From Punctularia strigosozonata HHB-11173 SS5 (lineage: Eukaryota; Basidiomycota; Agaricomycetes; Corticiales; Punctulariaceae): a stretch of 64,000 nt of DNA. Below the pieces are notes generated by a model. The model saw only the letters and a program-made list of their open reading frames with translations. It was not told where the DNA came from and ran no database searches. The DNA lies in the NCBI RefSeq assembly GCF_000264995.1, contig NW_006767443.1, forward strand, positions 300,330 through 364,329, written 5' to 3'. How positions within the stretch are numbered: the stretch's first letter is position 1; the number at the start of each line of letters is the position of its first letter. Made by a program: the position numbers and the translations under genes. This document shows positions 23,026-38,569 of this stretch, one piece after another.

Positions 23026-23576
23026 CGGGACAGAGATGCGTCTATGCGTCCAAAGACGAAGCTGGAGCAGACAGAACGGAAAGAACGAGAGTCCGGTCTC
23101 CGTCCCCGACGGGACCCTTATATGTCCGGTCATGAACCCAAGGCATCACTAATGACAGCGATCGGTGCGGAAGGCATCATCGCGTATTAAACACCTGAGA
23201 GGCAGGTCGCGATGCACATGAGGGTCTCCTACATTGACCGTGATGGAAAGCTGTTGTGCACAGGTTGAGCATCAAATTGCCGCAGTCAGGGGGAAGAAAA
23301 CAGTTAGCTCCTCCCCAGGGCACCCGTAAACCCGTCGGAATCAGTCCCGTCCGGTTGGAAGGCCGCGGGCGCTCCCTCACTAGCACTGACAGTCACATGA
23401 TTTACTGAAATTCAGGGACAGGGGCTTGTTTCGCCAAGTCCCGGGCCCATCTGTCGCCGGCGGCAAACTGTTTCCGACTTCAACTCGGTCCCTGGCATAA
23501 ATTACTGGAGGGCTCACTCAGCTCGCAAGTACTTGCTCTCGTCGCTCCTCTATTCCCGCTCTACGCACCAGCAGAC
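23026..23576. promoter_or_regulatory. Divergent intergenic region, secreted protein gene and heme lyase gene
   Basis: 551 bp between outward-facing genes. No distinct motif recognised beyond a CT-rich stretch close to the heme lyase start. Confidence 0.3.
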
Positions 23577-24531
23577 ATGGGCCAGGCGACATCTACCCCG
23601 ACACCGGCAGCGCAGCAACCCCCGGCAGGTTGCCCCATGCACCAGTCGCAGGCAACGGCTGCACCCGCACCCGCACCCGCTCGGTGCCCGGTCCAGCACG
23701 ACGCACCAGTAGCGGCGCCCATCGACCGCCCCGCGCGCTGCCCCGTAGAGCACGACAGCACGGCGCTCAATCCCCTCAACCAGATGCCCGAGCTCCCGCA
23801 GACGCCGACGTCCTCCGCGCAGGCCGTCGCACTCCCCACCCAGCGCGTCGTGTCCTCCATCCCGCGCCCGGTCGAGAAGGGCCCCGCCGCGCACGGCGAG
23901 GGCGACCGATGGGAGTACCCGTCGCCGCAACAGTTCTACAACGCGCTGGTGCGGAAGGGGTGGGAGACGCCGGAGGAGCACGTGGAGACGATGGTCGAGA
24001 TACACAATTTCTTGAACGAGCAGGCTTGGGAGGAGGTGTTGAAGTGGGAGCGCAGGCGAGCTGACGCCGGGACGAGGTGAGTTTCGTGTTTTTCAGGATG
24101 TACTATCGCAGGAACTGACCGAAACGCGCCGCAGCTCGGACGATATCAAGCTTGCGCGGTTCCAGGGCAAGCCCGGTCAGATCTCGCCCAAGGCGCGTTT
24201 CTGGCTCTTCGCTGGCTGGTTGTTGCCCTCGCGGTTCAACACCGAGCCGCCTTTTGACCGACACGACTGGATAGTCCGTCGCAAGACCGGCGAAGAAGTG
24301 CGCTACGTTATCGATTACTACAGCGCACCTCCCGAACCCGACGGTTCACCTGGTGAGGAGAGATCTTGCGGACTTGTATACCGTCGATGCTCAACATGTC
24401 TTGTAGTATTCTCTTTGGACGTGCGACCCGCGTTAGATAGTCTCGACAGCGTGAAGGAGCGCATCTCTGCGGCGACGGAGGACGTTTGGGCAGCGTTCAA
24501 GCAAGATTCCGAAACGCGACGGAATACATGA
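23577..24531 (+). CDS. CYC3: Cytochrome c heme lyase (holocytochrome c synthase)
   Basis: Three exons (23577-24076, 24135-24352, 24407-24531) total 843 nt and give 280 residues. The enzyme sits in the mitochondrial intermembrane space and joins heme to the CXXCH motif of apocytochrome c. Seen: a low-complexity N-terminus with three Cys-Pro heme-regulatory motifs (GCPMH, RCPVQH, RCPVEH); [40 protein letters not shown], holding the histidine known to ligate heme in this family; [37 protein letters not shown]; and the C-terminal [13 protein letters not shown]. All are hallmarks of the family in the right order. Whether it serves cytochrome c1 as well as c cannot be told from sequence. Confidence 0.95.
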
Positions 24532-24768
24532 CGAGATCACGCTAACGACAACCCGCGACGTAGTATACTCACATCAGGCGCGCCCTTCTATCATACCCCT
24601 CCCATAGTGCCTGTAATCATCGTGAATCACATTCGCATCACTGATCTGTGGAATGAATCCAGTCCGCAGCATGAATCGAATTGAGAAGATGCGATGGTAC
24701 ATAATAAACGTAGAAGACGTCGCGTAAGATAGTTCCGAGGATGAGGACGGCCGGAGCGGTGTCGTCGA

Positions 24769-25531
24769 TCAGAGACCTTCCATGCTCGCCACGAGCTCGT
24801 CGAGTTCTTGCTTGGATGCGCGGTACTTCTCTTGCATTTCCTGTGCCAAGGCGCGTTAGATAGTGACGTGCATATCGCGTAGCGGTGAAGAAGGGATACG
24901 AGGAGCACCCGACAACGTACCTCGTACTTCTTCTCCCACTGATCGCGCTCCTGCTCAGCGCGCTGCACCTGGCGCTCGAAGTGCTCGGCCTTGACGTCGA
25001 CCTGGCGCAGCCTAGAACACCGATGCAGTCGATCAGCCTCCGCATCGCCGATCGCCCCGAAACCGATAACGCGTCCGCGAGCGCGCAGCACGGCGCACCG
25101 ACGCCCGCGAAACATGAGGTATACGTGAGTTCGACGTACTTCTCTACGGTCTCCTTGACGTTCTTCTCGGCCGTGTCGAGCTCCTCCTCGAGTAACTGCA
25201 CCTTCCGCTGCAGGGCGTCGCTCGTCGTCTTGGCCTGCTCGCCCTCGGTCTGCGACGACTTGAGCTCGCTCAGCTTCGCCTCCGACTTCTCGAGGTCGCC
25301 CTCGAGGACGCCGAGCCGGTGCGTGAGCGACGAGATCTCCTGCTCCTTGGAGAGCAGCTCCTGCTCGAGCCTCTTGTTCTTGGCCTCGGCCGCCTCCGCG
25401 CGCTCGACGGCGGCGTCAGCCTCGGCGCGAAGGGCGTTGAGTTTCTGCAATCAGCGCGACGGCACGGGTTCACTGGCGGTCTCGGATGCGTGTGCGGACG
25501 CGCGCACCTCTCTGATCTTGTCCATCGACAT
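24769..25531 (-). CDS. Tropomyosin
   Basis: Four exons, including a 24-nt first exon (MSMDKIRE), encode about 163 residues that are one continuous coiled coil. Fungal tropomyosins of this length coat formin-made actin cables and the cytokinetic ring. Seen: KLNALRAEADAAVERAEAAE, SLTHRLGVLEGDLEKSE, KVQLLEEELDTAEKNVKET, KAEHFERQVQRAEQERDQWE and the end KQELDELVASMEGL; the LEGDLE and LEEELD repeats are diagnostic. The start is a mini-exon ending AGAGAG before a GTGCGC donor. The gene is divergently paired with the UPF0662 gene, 175 bp apart. Confidence 0.93.
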
Positions 25532-25706
25532 GCTGTGGCGGGGAGGGCGGATGGAGAGCGTAGGGTGATGGAACCGTGGGAAGGAGCTGATCGCGCGCTT
25601 TGAGGCGCGGTCGACGCAGGGGCCGAGGCCCTTGCCGAGGACAGTCGCATCCCCTTTGCACATCGACCCTGGCTTACAGGCGGCCAATTGTTACTTGGAT
25701 TCCGCC
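25532..25706. promoter_or_regulatory. Short divergent promoter, tropomyosin and UPF0662 gene
   Basis: 175 bp between two start codons facing away from each other, so both genes must be driven from here. No sequence motif was singled out. Confidence 0.4.
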
Positions 25707-27901
25707 ATGACGGTCCCCATACCGCAGGAAGGTTCGTATTGGCGATTAATGGGCGCCGAAATCGAGCTGACGATCTCGGTAGAGCTGCCCATCCTCGAGG
25801 CGCTCACAAAGTGAGTGATCGGGCGGCGTGCCGCGACGGAGGGGTCGCTCATTCACGATGGATACACAGCATACGCAACAGGCTCACGGCCCTGAAGCGC
25901 GATCGCGGCGAGTACATCAAGTCCTCGGACGTCAACTCTATCTACCAAGCCGTCGTCAAACAAGGTCTGCCAATGCTTCTCTATTCCTGCGCGCCGTTCG
26001 CTGTGGCCGATCGCTCACACTCGACCGCATCGCGATACCAGTCACGAAGCTGAACGACGTCCGCGACGACAACACGGTGTACAACAACCGCGTCGACACC
26101 CTGCTCTCCGATGTTTGCAGCCTGCTCTCCCTCTTCTTCCTCACCATCGGGCGGACGAAGGAATGCCCCGCGACCTACTGCCAGATCGCGTCCATGCGCG
26201 TGAGTTCTCACCCCCCCTTCCCGCCCCCGCCTCACTCGTTCGAGAGCCCGCGTTGCCGGGCCCGGGTGCGGCATGGTCCGTCTGCGTCTGCGCGGCGCTC
26301 AAACGCTCTTCGCTGACAGATCATGCCACTTCCTCCCCCCCCCCAAACCCACTGACCCACCCATCCGTTATCCCGCGATCGCTGCGACCCACTGAACCAT
26401 GAACGCGAGGAGAGAGCACAAAAAAGCTGACTGATCTGCCATCGCGCTCGTCCGTCTGCGGCGTCGCGTGTTCACACAGCAAATCCTGGACCACATGAAC
26501 GAGTCCTCCGTCTACAACGAGTCGGACCTCGCGCCCTTCCACCGGCGGCTCTCCGAGCTCCGCTACATCGTGCAGCACGATGCCGAGAGTGGGAAACACC
26601 CGCGGGCGATGACGACGCTTTTGGAGCGGCAACTGAACGACTGCGGTACGCGATCAAAGCTTATGTTTATATCCACGGGCACGGTAACGCTAATACCGTA
26701 CTCTTGGCAGACGCGTTGCTCCGCAGCTTACAAGACTCGCTTGCGGTGTTGGACTCGGAGCTAGTACCGTTACACGAGCGGCTCGTGAACATTAGGCGCA
26801 AGCTTGTTGCTCTAGCGGCGAAGGAAGGCCCCCACAAGGCTGAGCTGAAACCTCTTCTGGAAGAATTACGAAAGATAGACTCGTACGTCCTGGTCTGCTC
26901 CTCGTTTCTCTTGACCCTCTGACGGTGGAGCGCACAGTAAACGAGTCGACGGGAAATTCCTGGGCCCAGGAGGCTCCATGCCTGCATCCCAGGCAATTTG
27001 CAGTTCGCTGCTAGAGGAATGCTTCGACGTTGTTCAGGAGATCCGCGCAACGGAGGAGTCGAAGAACGTCTCGTCCGAACTCAAGCCGATATACGACCGA
27101 TTGACGCAGATCCGCGCCGAGCTCGAAAGCCTCGCGCTCACGCACCGCTGGAGCCTCCGCGAGACCGACCTATGGAACTACTCGCTGAGTCTGCAGGAGA
27201 TCGACAAGATGCGGGTCGACGGCGGCTTCGTAGACCAACACGGCAACAAGCCGCAAGGGCAATATGTGGGTGCGATGCCGTGGTTGTCACCGACGCGAGA
27301 AGCTGATGAAGTGATTAGGTTTTGCTATACTTGTTGAGGCGATGTTATGGCCTCATCTATCGCTTGCTCTCCTCGAGCGAGCCCGTATCAGAAGAACTCA
27401 TGCCCATAGTGAGTGTCACTTGAATTGTTTCGTTAACCGGACGCTGAGTATCCCGTAGGCGAATAAATTATCTACAGTCCGAAAATGCCTAAACGAGGTT
27501 TTGAAATACGGCGGCCCCTTCAACCCTCGAGATCTCTACCCCGTGAGTTGACGCAGATAATCTCAGGTTTCGGGGCATATCACTAAGCGTGTTTCACTCC
27601 ACAGTACCAACTGGCGCTGCACCAGATCGACTCGCTTCGGAAAGACGGCAAGTTCATTGGCGTGGATGGTTCGATACCGGAAGGCCAGGCCATTGTAACA
27701 GCGCATCTAAACGAATGCCATGAGCTCGTAGAGATGGTGCGCAGCGTCATAGTTCTGGCAGTGACCTCGTTGCTAACGCCCACGCGCCGACAGCTGAAAG
27801 AGTCGATGGAAGACAATGAAGATGACGATGAAGAATATTACGACGAGGATGACTACGTCGCTGTGGAAGACGAGGAAGAGGATGAAGAGGAAACACCGTG
27901 A
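25707..27901 (+). CDS. UPF0662 family protein (DUF2408)
   Basis: A multi-exon gene (about nine exons) for a helical protein conserved across fungi and of unknown molecular role. Recognisable blocks: PILEALTK-IRNRLTALKRDRGEYIKSSD in adjoining exons, DLAPFHRRLSELRYIVQ, LLRSLQDSLAVLDSELVPLHERLVNIRRKL, ELKPIYDRLTQIRAELESL, LWNYSLSLQEIDKMRVDGGF, LLRRCYGLIYRLLSSSEPVSEEL, LHQIDSLRKDGKFIGVDG. The last phrase pair (QEIDKMR-DG-F and HQIDSLRKDGKF) shows an internal repeat of the domain. The C-terminus is a strongly acidic tail of D and E residues. The start ATG 25707 (MTVPIPQE) lies just after the divergent promoter; whether the first intron begins directly after that codon run is uncertain. Confidence 0.85.
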
Positions 27902-28133
27902 CGAAATGGCCGGTGTCCCAAGGAGTCCAGGCTCGTGTAGGGATGATATGCCTGGGGTGTGCCTAGTGAGCAGCGAATGCCACGCTGATATTTCGGACAT
28001 TATGCGCCATAGATTATTGTAAGAATGATTTTCGATAGCTCGGCCTGTCAACATGTAGCAAGCGAGGGGAAGGGGCGGAACCATGTGTCAAATACGAGAA
28101 AATCCGAGGCATGAGAAATCGATCGAAAGATGT

Positions 28134-28946
28134 CTAGGTAGCTTTCTCCTCCAGAACCCTGTCCATCATCTTCAGCACTGCCTTGACCATCTCAGGCACG
28201 TCCCCCGGAAATCTCGCGCTGATGTAGTTGTACGCGTCGTCCTCGACGATGTTGGCGCACAGCGGATCGATGCCGCCCTTCCACTGCGTCTTCGGGTCGC
28301 GCAGCTTCGCCTTGACAGCTTGCTCCACACTCGGACTCCCCGCGCCGTAGGTCTTGTAGTAATCGCCCAGAACGGGCCGCGTCGCGTGCCAGATCCCTTG
28401 CTCGAACGTGTGCGGGAGAGCCGTGGTCGCGAGATCGTATGCGACGCTCTTGCCCGCTTTCTCCGCGTCTGGGTATTCCGCGGGGTACGACGATTCGGAG
28501 AGCACCATAACGCCATGGCAGACCGCCGCTATGGCTTTGGCGTTGGCTGCGGACTTCAGACAATGGGGGAAGTAAGAAACGATGTGCTTGTGTACGACCT
28601 CCGAGTCGATCACTTGGCGAACGCCGGAATCATGCCCGCCAGGCAGAAAGACGAGGTTATACGGCTCGAGGGAGAATGACGGTTCGGTCCAACCGAGTGG
28701 CTGGAGAAGAGAGGGATGGGTGAGCATGGCGTTATAGGCGGCGATTGTCGAGGCTTTAGCTCCGAGGAGTTTCTGCGTCCATCCTTCGAGCATGCGTTGG
28801 TCGCAGCGGGGAGAGGTCCCCGTCTCCGTTGCAAAGGTTATGTCGTATCCCGCATCGAGGAAGGTTTCGAACGGCACCGCGGTTTCCGTGGGGTCATGCC
28901 CGTAGTCAGCCATGAGGAAGATGACTGAGGCTTTCTTGTGAGGCAT
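28134..28946 (-). CDS. DJ-1/PfpI family protein (class I glutamine amidotransferase-like)
   Basis: A single exon of 813 nt (270 residues), of the size of the larger Hsp31-like branch. Family motifs: the opening ASVIFLMADYGHDPTETAVP with a substrate-side acidic pair, LVFLPGGHDSG (the oxyanion-side glycine loop), and IAAVCHGVMVL, where the cysteine of AVCHG is the conserved nucleophile. PHTFEQGIWHATRPVLGDYY follows. Relatives act as glyoxalases, chaperones or stress proteins; which applies here is not visible. No intron is present, unlike nearly all neighbours. Confidence 0.88.
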   Translation of the reverse strand: MPHKKASVIFLMADYGHDPTETAVPFETFLDAGYDITFATETGTSPRCDQRMLEGWTQKLLGAKASTIAAYNAMLTHPSLLQPLGWTEPSFSLEPYNLVFLPGGHDSGVRQVIDSEVVHKHIVSYFPHCLKSAANAKAIAAVCHGVMVLSESSYPAEYPDAEKAGKSVAYDLATTALPHTFEQGIWHATRPVLGDYYKTYGAGSPSVEQAVKAKLRDPKTQWKGGIDPLCANIVEDDAYNYISARFPGDVPEMVKAVLKMMDRVLEEKAT

Positions 28947-30064
28947 GCTGGGACACTGGTCCGTCCGTCCAGGGAGTGTTCAGAGCGAGCTCGCCCAGAG
29001 ACCTCGAGAAGAAAGAGGCAGCCGCAGTTGATTTCGGTGACCATCATGCATCATGATCGACTCCAGAGCAACCGGAGACAATGATGCTAGTTGCAGGGCT
29101 CGGCATCCTTAGAGAAACTGGAAGGTCGTCCGAAATTTGAGCGGAGTAATACGAGCTGCACATACGCGTAATGCTCGCAAAGGACTCAGGAGACAACGCA
29201 GAGCAGCTAGAGCTTGACTGCGTTCTCGGGCTTCCGGCGCACGCCGGTCCGGGAGGTGCTCGTGCACGTGCACCGTGCGAGAATGCGACGCGTCGCCCTC
29301 GAGGCGCTCACCACAGTCCCGCCATTGTAGCTTTGAAACTCCATTTTCCTCGTTTGGATATACCGAGCTTGACTCTAGCACGTAAAGCAGTGTTTCACGC
29401 CTTACGATCACTCCCCTTCTCGTCTGAGAGACCTAATCTGGGGGATGCACCAGGCTTGGCGACATACTACGAAGGCTGATCCGGAATTGCAGCACCCATC
29501 TACACGCGTTGAAGGGGCTACAATGGCCTCCCTTCGGCACCACTCGCTATTGGTGCCAACTGGCCTCCAGCGGTCCGAATGGCCAAGGCAGAAAAGTCGG
29601 CTTGGTCGACATCGACGTTGATGTAAACGACACGAATCGCCACACTCGGCTCATTTTATGGAATCGCCGCATCACGATGTAGCGTAACACAGACAATTGC
29701 GTCCAGCGCCCTTACAAACCGAACGTGCGTATGTGACAGCTTTGACGATCGCGTTCTGCGAATGTTTGAACCACCCGCTTGCAAACGATTACTAAAAGTG
29801 GCACTCACGGTCATCACGTCCGGCGTATTATAATGAATCGCCTTCACGGCCGTTGAAACACACAGCACGCAGACGTCCGTTTAGCGTGCTGATAAAACGG
29901 CCTTTACTGCTAATGAACGAATACATTGACACTGCGTCCGGTATGCAGAACTACCCGCTGGCGGTAGACCGAAAACGGCTCGTACAAAGCAATGGCATTG
30001 GAAGGAGCAGAGCGACTGCTCCTTCTCCCTTGTGGACACTCTCGGGTAAGGAAGGCGGACGGGC
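28947..30064. other. Gene-poor stretch
   Basis: About 1.1 kb between the DJ-1 gene and the duplicated fragment. Open frames (29171-29479, 29853-30368 in its first part) lack recognisable motifs. Confidence 0.35.
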
Positions 30065-30860
30065 AGCGTGGACCAAGATCGGAGAACGACCCGTGTTCGT
30101 TCAGGGGGAGGAGATCTGGTGCAACAGACGCAGCTTCCCCGACATGAGCGATGATGAGGACTGCGTCGAGAACAGCAGCAATGAAACTTCGACCTCCGAG
30201 TGGGTATTTATTTGTGCTCGTCTCGCCCCATCTCACTTTCCTTCAGGTCTCCCTCGATGGCTGCGCCTCTCCCAGCCGGATTGGAGCGCTCCATCTGCAT
30301 TCTGTACTACGATCTCTCGTGCACAAAGGCCTTCGCTGCCGCCCCGCATAACAACTACCTCGGCATAGACTCAGGCGATAAAGAATCGCACCGGCACCAG
30401 AATTTTATCCAGGTTACAAGCCAGCCCATGCCCGTGCCGGCGGTGAGCTCTGACCCGTGCGGCAATGGACTTGCAAAAGTAGAGTGAGCATCTCCTTATA
30501 TCTCTGTTTACCTCAGGCTTATCTGACGCGCTTTCCGGCCAGCTCGCACATTGAGCTTCCACGCTCGCCTTTCGGGGACAACCCCATTTCGCTGGATCGC
30601 AGCCCCGCCCCGCGCTTATCGCGGACCAGGAGAACGAAAGCTACCACTCGCCATCCTCCCAGCATACTTCACACCTCTTGCAAGGCCGTAGATAGCACCG
30701 CAGGCACCGCTTGACGGTGTCCGCATACACGCAACTTTAGTCGCGCTGCCACGCGCCTCCCTCGCCACGATCGTCGCTTCACCTGCAAGGCCGCAAATTC
30801 CACCGCAGGCACCAGTTGACGGTGTCCCCCTCTACGCGATTGCAGACGCACTACAGCGCT
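30065..30860 (+). pseudogene. Truncated, frameshifted copy of the unknown gene at 12.0-13.3 kb
   Basis: Starts inside the exon at WTKIGERPVF and continues through MSDDEDCVE, the intron, the exon MAAPLPAGLERSICILYYD, and AYLTRFPASSHIELPRSPFGD. After GGGGACAA about 10 nt are missing relative to copy A, so the frame of the last exon is lost. The middle exon stays open over its full length, but one cysteine of CILCHDPSC is a tyrosine here. The first exons and the promoter are absent. Expression cannot be judged. Confidence 0.8.
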
Positions 30861-31090
30861 CAAGATAGAGCGACATCGCCCGAGAAATTTGAAGGATCAT
30901 ATACTGAATTGGATTGAGCTGGATTTCGGATTGGGATAGGATTGTGTTAGATATTGAATATAGACCGTCCGGCGCCCCCCACTCCATCATGATCATCGAG
31001 TTTCCAGTCTCTGAACATCATCACGCTTCATAAGTCACTATACCCCGGCATAGTATACCCTCATACAAAACCAACGTAAAAACCAGTGTT
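30065..31090. repeat. Inverted segmental duplication, copy B
   Basis: Matches the reverse complement of 11,790-12,714. The block that encodes the basic C-terminus in copy A (phrase GGCACCG with TTGACGGTGTCC) occurs twice in tandem here, near 30,670-30,735 and 30,782-30,845, so copy B is longer. The flanking 3' sequence (GAAATTTGAAGGATC and following) also aligns. Confidence 0.85.
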
Positions 31091-31394
31091 GGACGGAATG
31101 CAAGCATCGTATAACGTTCTCGGATAAAGACGTGGCAAAAATTCGTGAGTGCGACGTGGTGGAAAGATTACCTCCTGGGACGTTTGGAGCCGAATTCAGG
31201 ATATTATATTGAATTTAAGTCGCAAGATCGGCATACACGGCATGCATCGGTACAGCTCGTTCCTCCGTCGTGTATTGGATCACATCGCAGCTGTTGCGTT
31301 CGTGGTAACGTCAGGATGCGTTGGCCAGGGGCTGGAGACGCCAGTAAAGACAGATCAGAACAGTCGCAAAAAATGATCGACGAGAAAACTTGCC
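31091..31394. other. Intergenic, nothing recognised
   Basis: 304 bp between the duplication and the small secreted protein gene. A 120-codon frame (31145-31507) runs antisense to that gene and shows no family features. Confidence 0.35.
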
Positions 31395-31556
31395 TTAGCA
31401 GCAAGTCAAGCCGATCTGACCCTCATGTCCGTTCACGTTCGCGAGGCAAACGGGGTCCGTGCAGTCGCAGCAGAGGGGAATGGAGGGTGTGGCTGCAACC
31501 AAGCTAGCCAGGGCGAAGAGGGTGGCGAGGGCGAAGGTGGCTTTGGTGAATTGCAT
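31395..31556 (-). CDS. Very small cysteine-rich secreted protein
   Basis: 53 residues. The start MQFTKATFALATLFALASL with VAATPS is a textbook signal peptide. The mature part, about 30 residues, has six cysteines: LCCDC, DPVC and the final TCC. Such size, secretion signal and cysteine content are typical of fungal small secreted proteins, which include effector and signalling candidates, but no family is recognised. The upstream frame to 31676 opens without any feature, so ATG 31556 is used. There is no intron. Confidence 0.6.
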   Translation of the reverse strand: MQFTKATFALATLFALASLVAATPSIPLCCDCTDPVCLANVNGHEGQIGLTCC

Positions 31557-32468
31557 TTTTGGGGGTTCGGTTTGTGATGTCGATGGGACGATAACTATGA
31601 CCTGGTGTGCGCTTGAGGCTTTATACGCCTCGACGATTGTTCCTGAGAGGACACAGAGCCCGGTGTCCGCGAGCATTTTCCGCTCGGCATATGCACACTG
31701 AAATTGTCGCCGGTACGCGACTGGCAGTCTAACTTTGATGGAGGCACAGCTGTTGGGTAACGGTCACCGAGAAATGCGGAGGATGCGGTGTGCGGCGCAG
31801 TTAAAACCGCCCAAATCATGTCAGAAAAGCCTTTGTTTGTATGGTTTCGTGCAGGAAAGAGGCGTTTATTGGGTGCTTAAGAGTGCCTGGCCGCAGGGAC
31901 TTTCGAAGCAGATACATAACATTGCTTCAGAGTCCGATTGAATATAATGCATGGGCGCCCAGACTTTGAACTGCCGGATCGCCGAGTCATGAGGACAGCA
32001 TGATCGCAGTGCCCCAGTGGAGTCCGGTAACATCGGGGTTGATCCAATGCAATATCTTCAGCGCGGAATCGATACGAGGAGCGCAAACATGCAGCAGGAG
32101 CGAGTATAGGCTGCGTCAGGGCTTCTGAGACCTCAGAGCGCGGGTAGTGTCCGCACGGGGAGCAACCGCGTAAGGGCTAGTTGCTCAGACCTGGGCAAAC
32201 AGTTTACTACGATGGCAGTCATCTTCCTTCATATGAACCGCGCTCGTCGCAGGGAACGTAGAGTGTGTAGGTGGTCGGGCAGAGAGTATCTTGATATCAT
32301 GACGACGCTGTTCAAGCGACCCGGCCCACACTCAGCTGGCCCACGTCCGTGCTGACAGAGACGAATCCCAGGACCCGTTCCCGACCATTCCTTTAAAAGG
32401 CTCCAGCGCGGGAGAATCGCACACCATCCCGCCCTCGTTCGTCGTGCTCGCCGTCGGTCACGATCACG
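31557..32468. other. Gene-poor divergent region
   Basis: About 0.9 kb holding the upstream regions of the small secreted protein gene and the ABC transporter gene. No feature recognised. Confidence 0.35.
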
Positions 32469-38262
<5,794 letters not shown>

Positions 38263-38569
38263 CCGTCAAAAAGGTGCTCTGGGCGTCGGCATAGAGCCTG
38301 CACCGAACTGCAAGCGTAGAGCGTATTTGTACAGCGTACTTGGCGCGTAGAAAGCTCGAGAACAAAACAGAGTTACTTCCGATATCCGGTTGCCAAGCCA
38401 GCTGGTGAACTGTTGAGGCCGATCTGAATGACGCGCCGGATCGGGTCCCGTGCGTTCGCAGTCTCCACCTGGACAGAGAGGGGTGCTGCTGCCCGCCGCG
38501 CCGCGTCCCGTACCCTTGATTTTGTTTACCCTTCATTTTGACTCTTTCTTGGCTCTGACTGCGACGACG

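Noticed and set aside
24885-25568. A 227-codon Ser/Leu-rich plus-strand frame
   Set aside because: It is antisense to tropomyosin; heptad-rich coiled-coil genes give long Ser/Leu-rich shadows.
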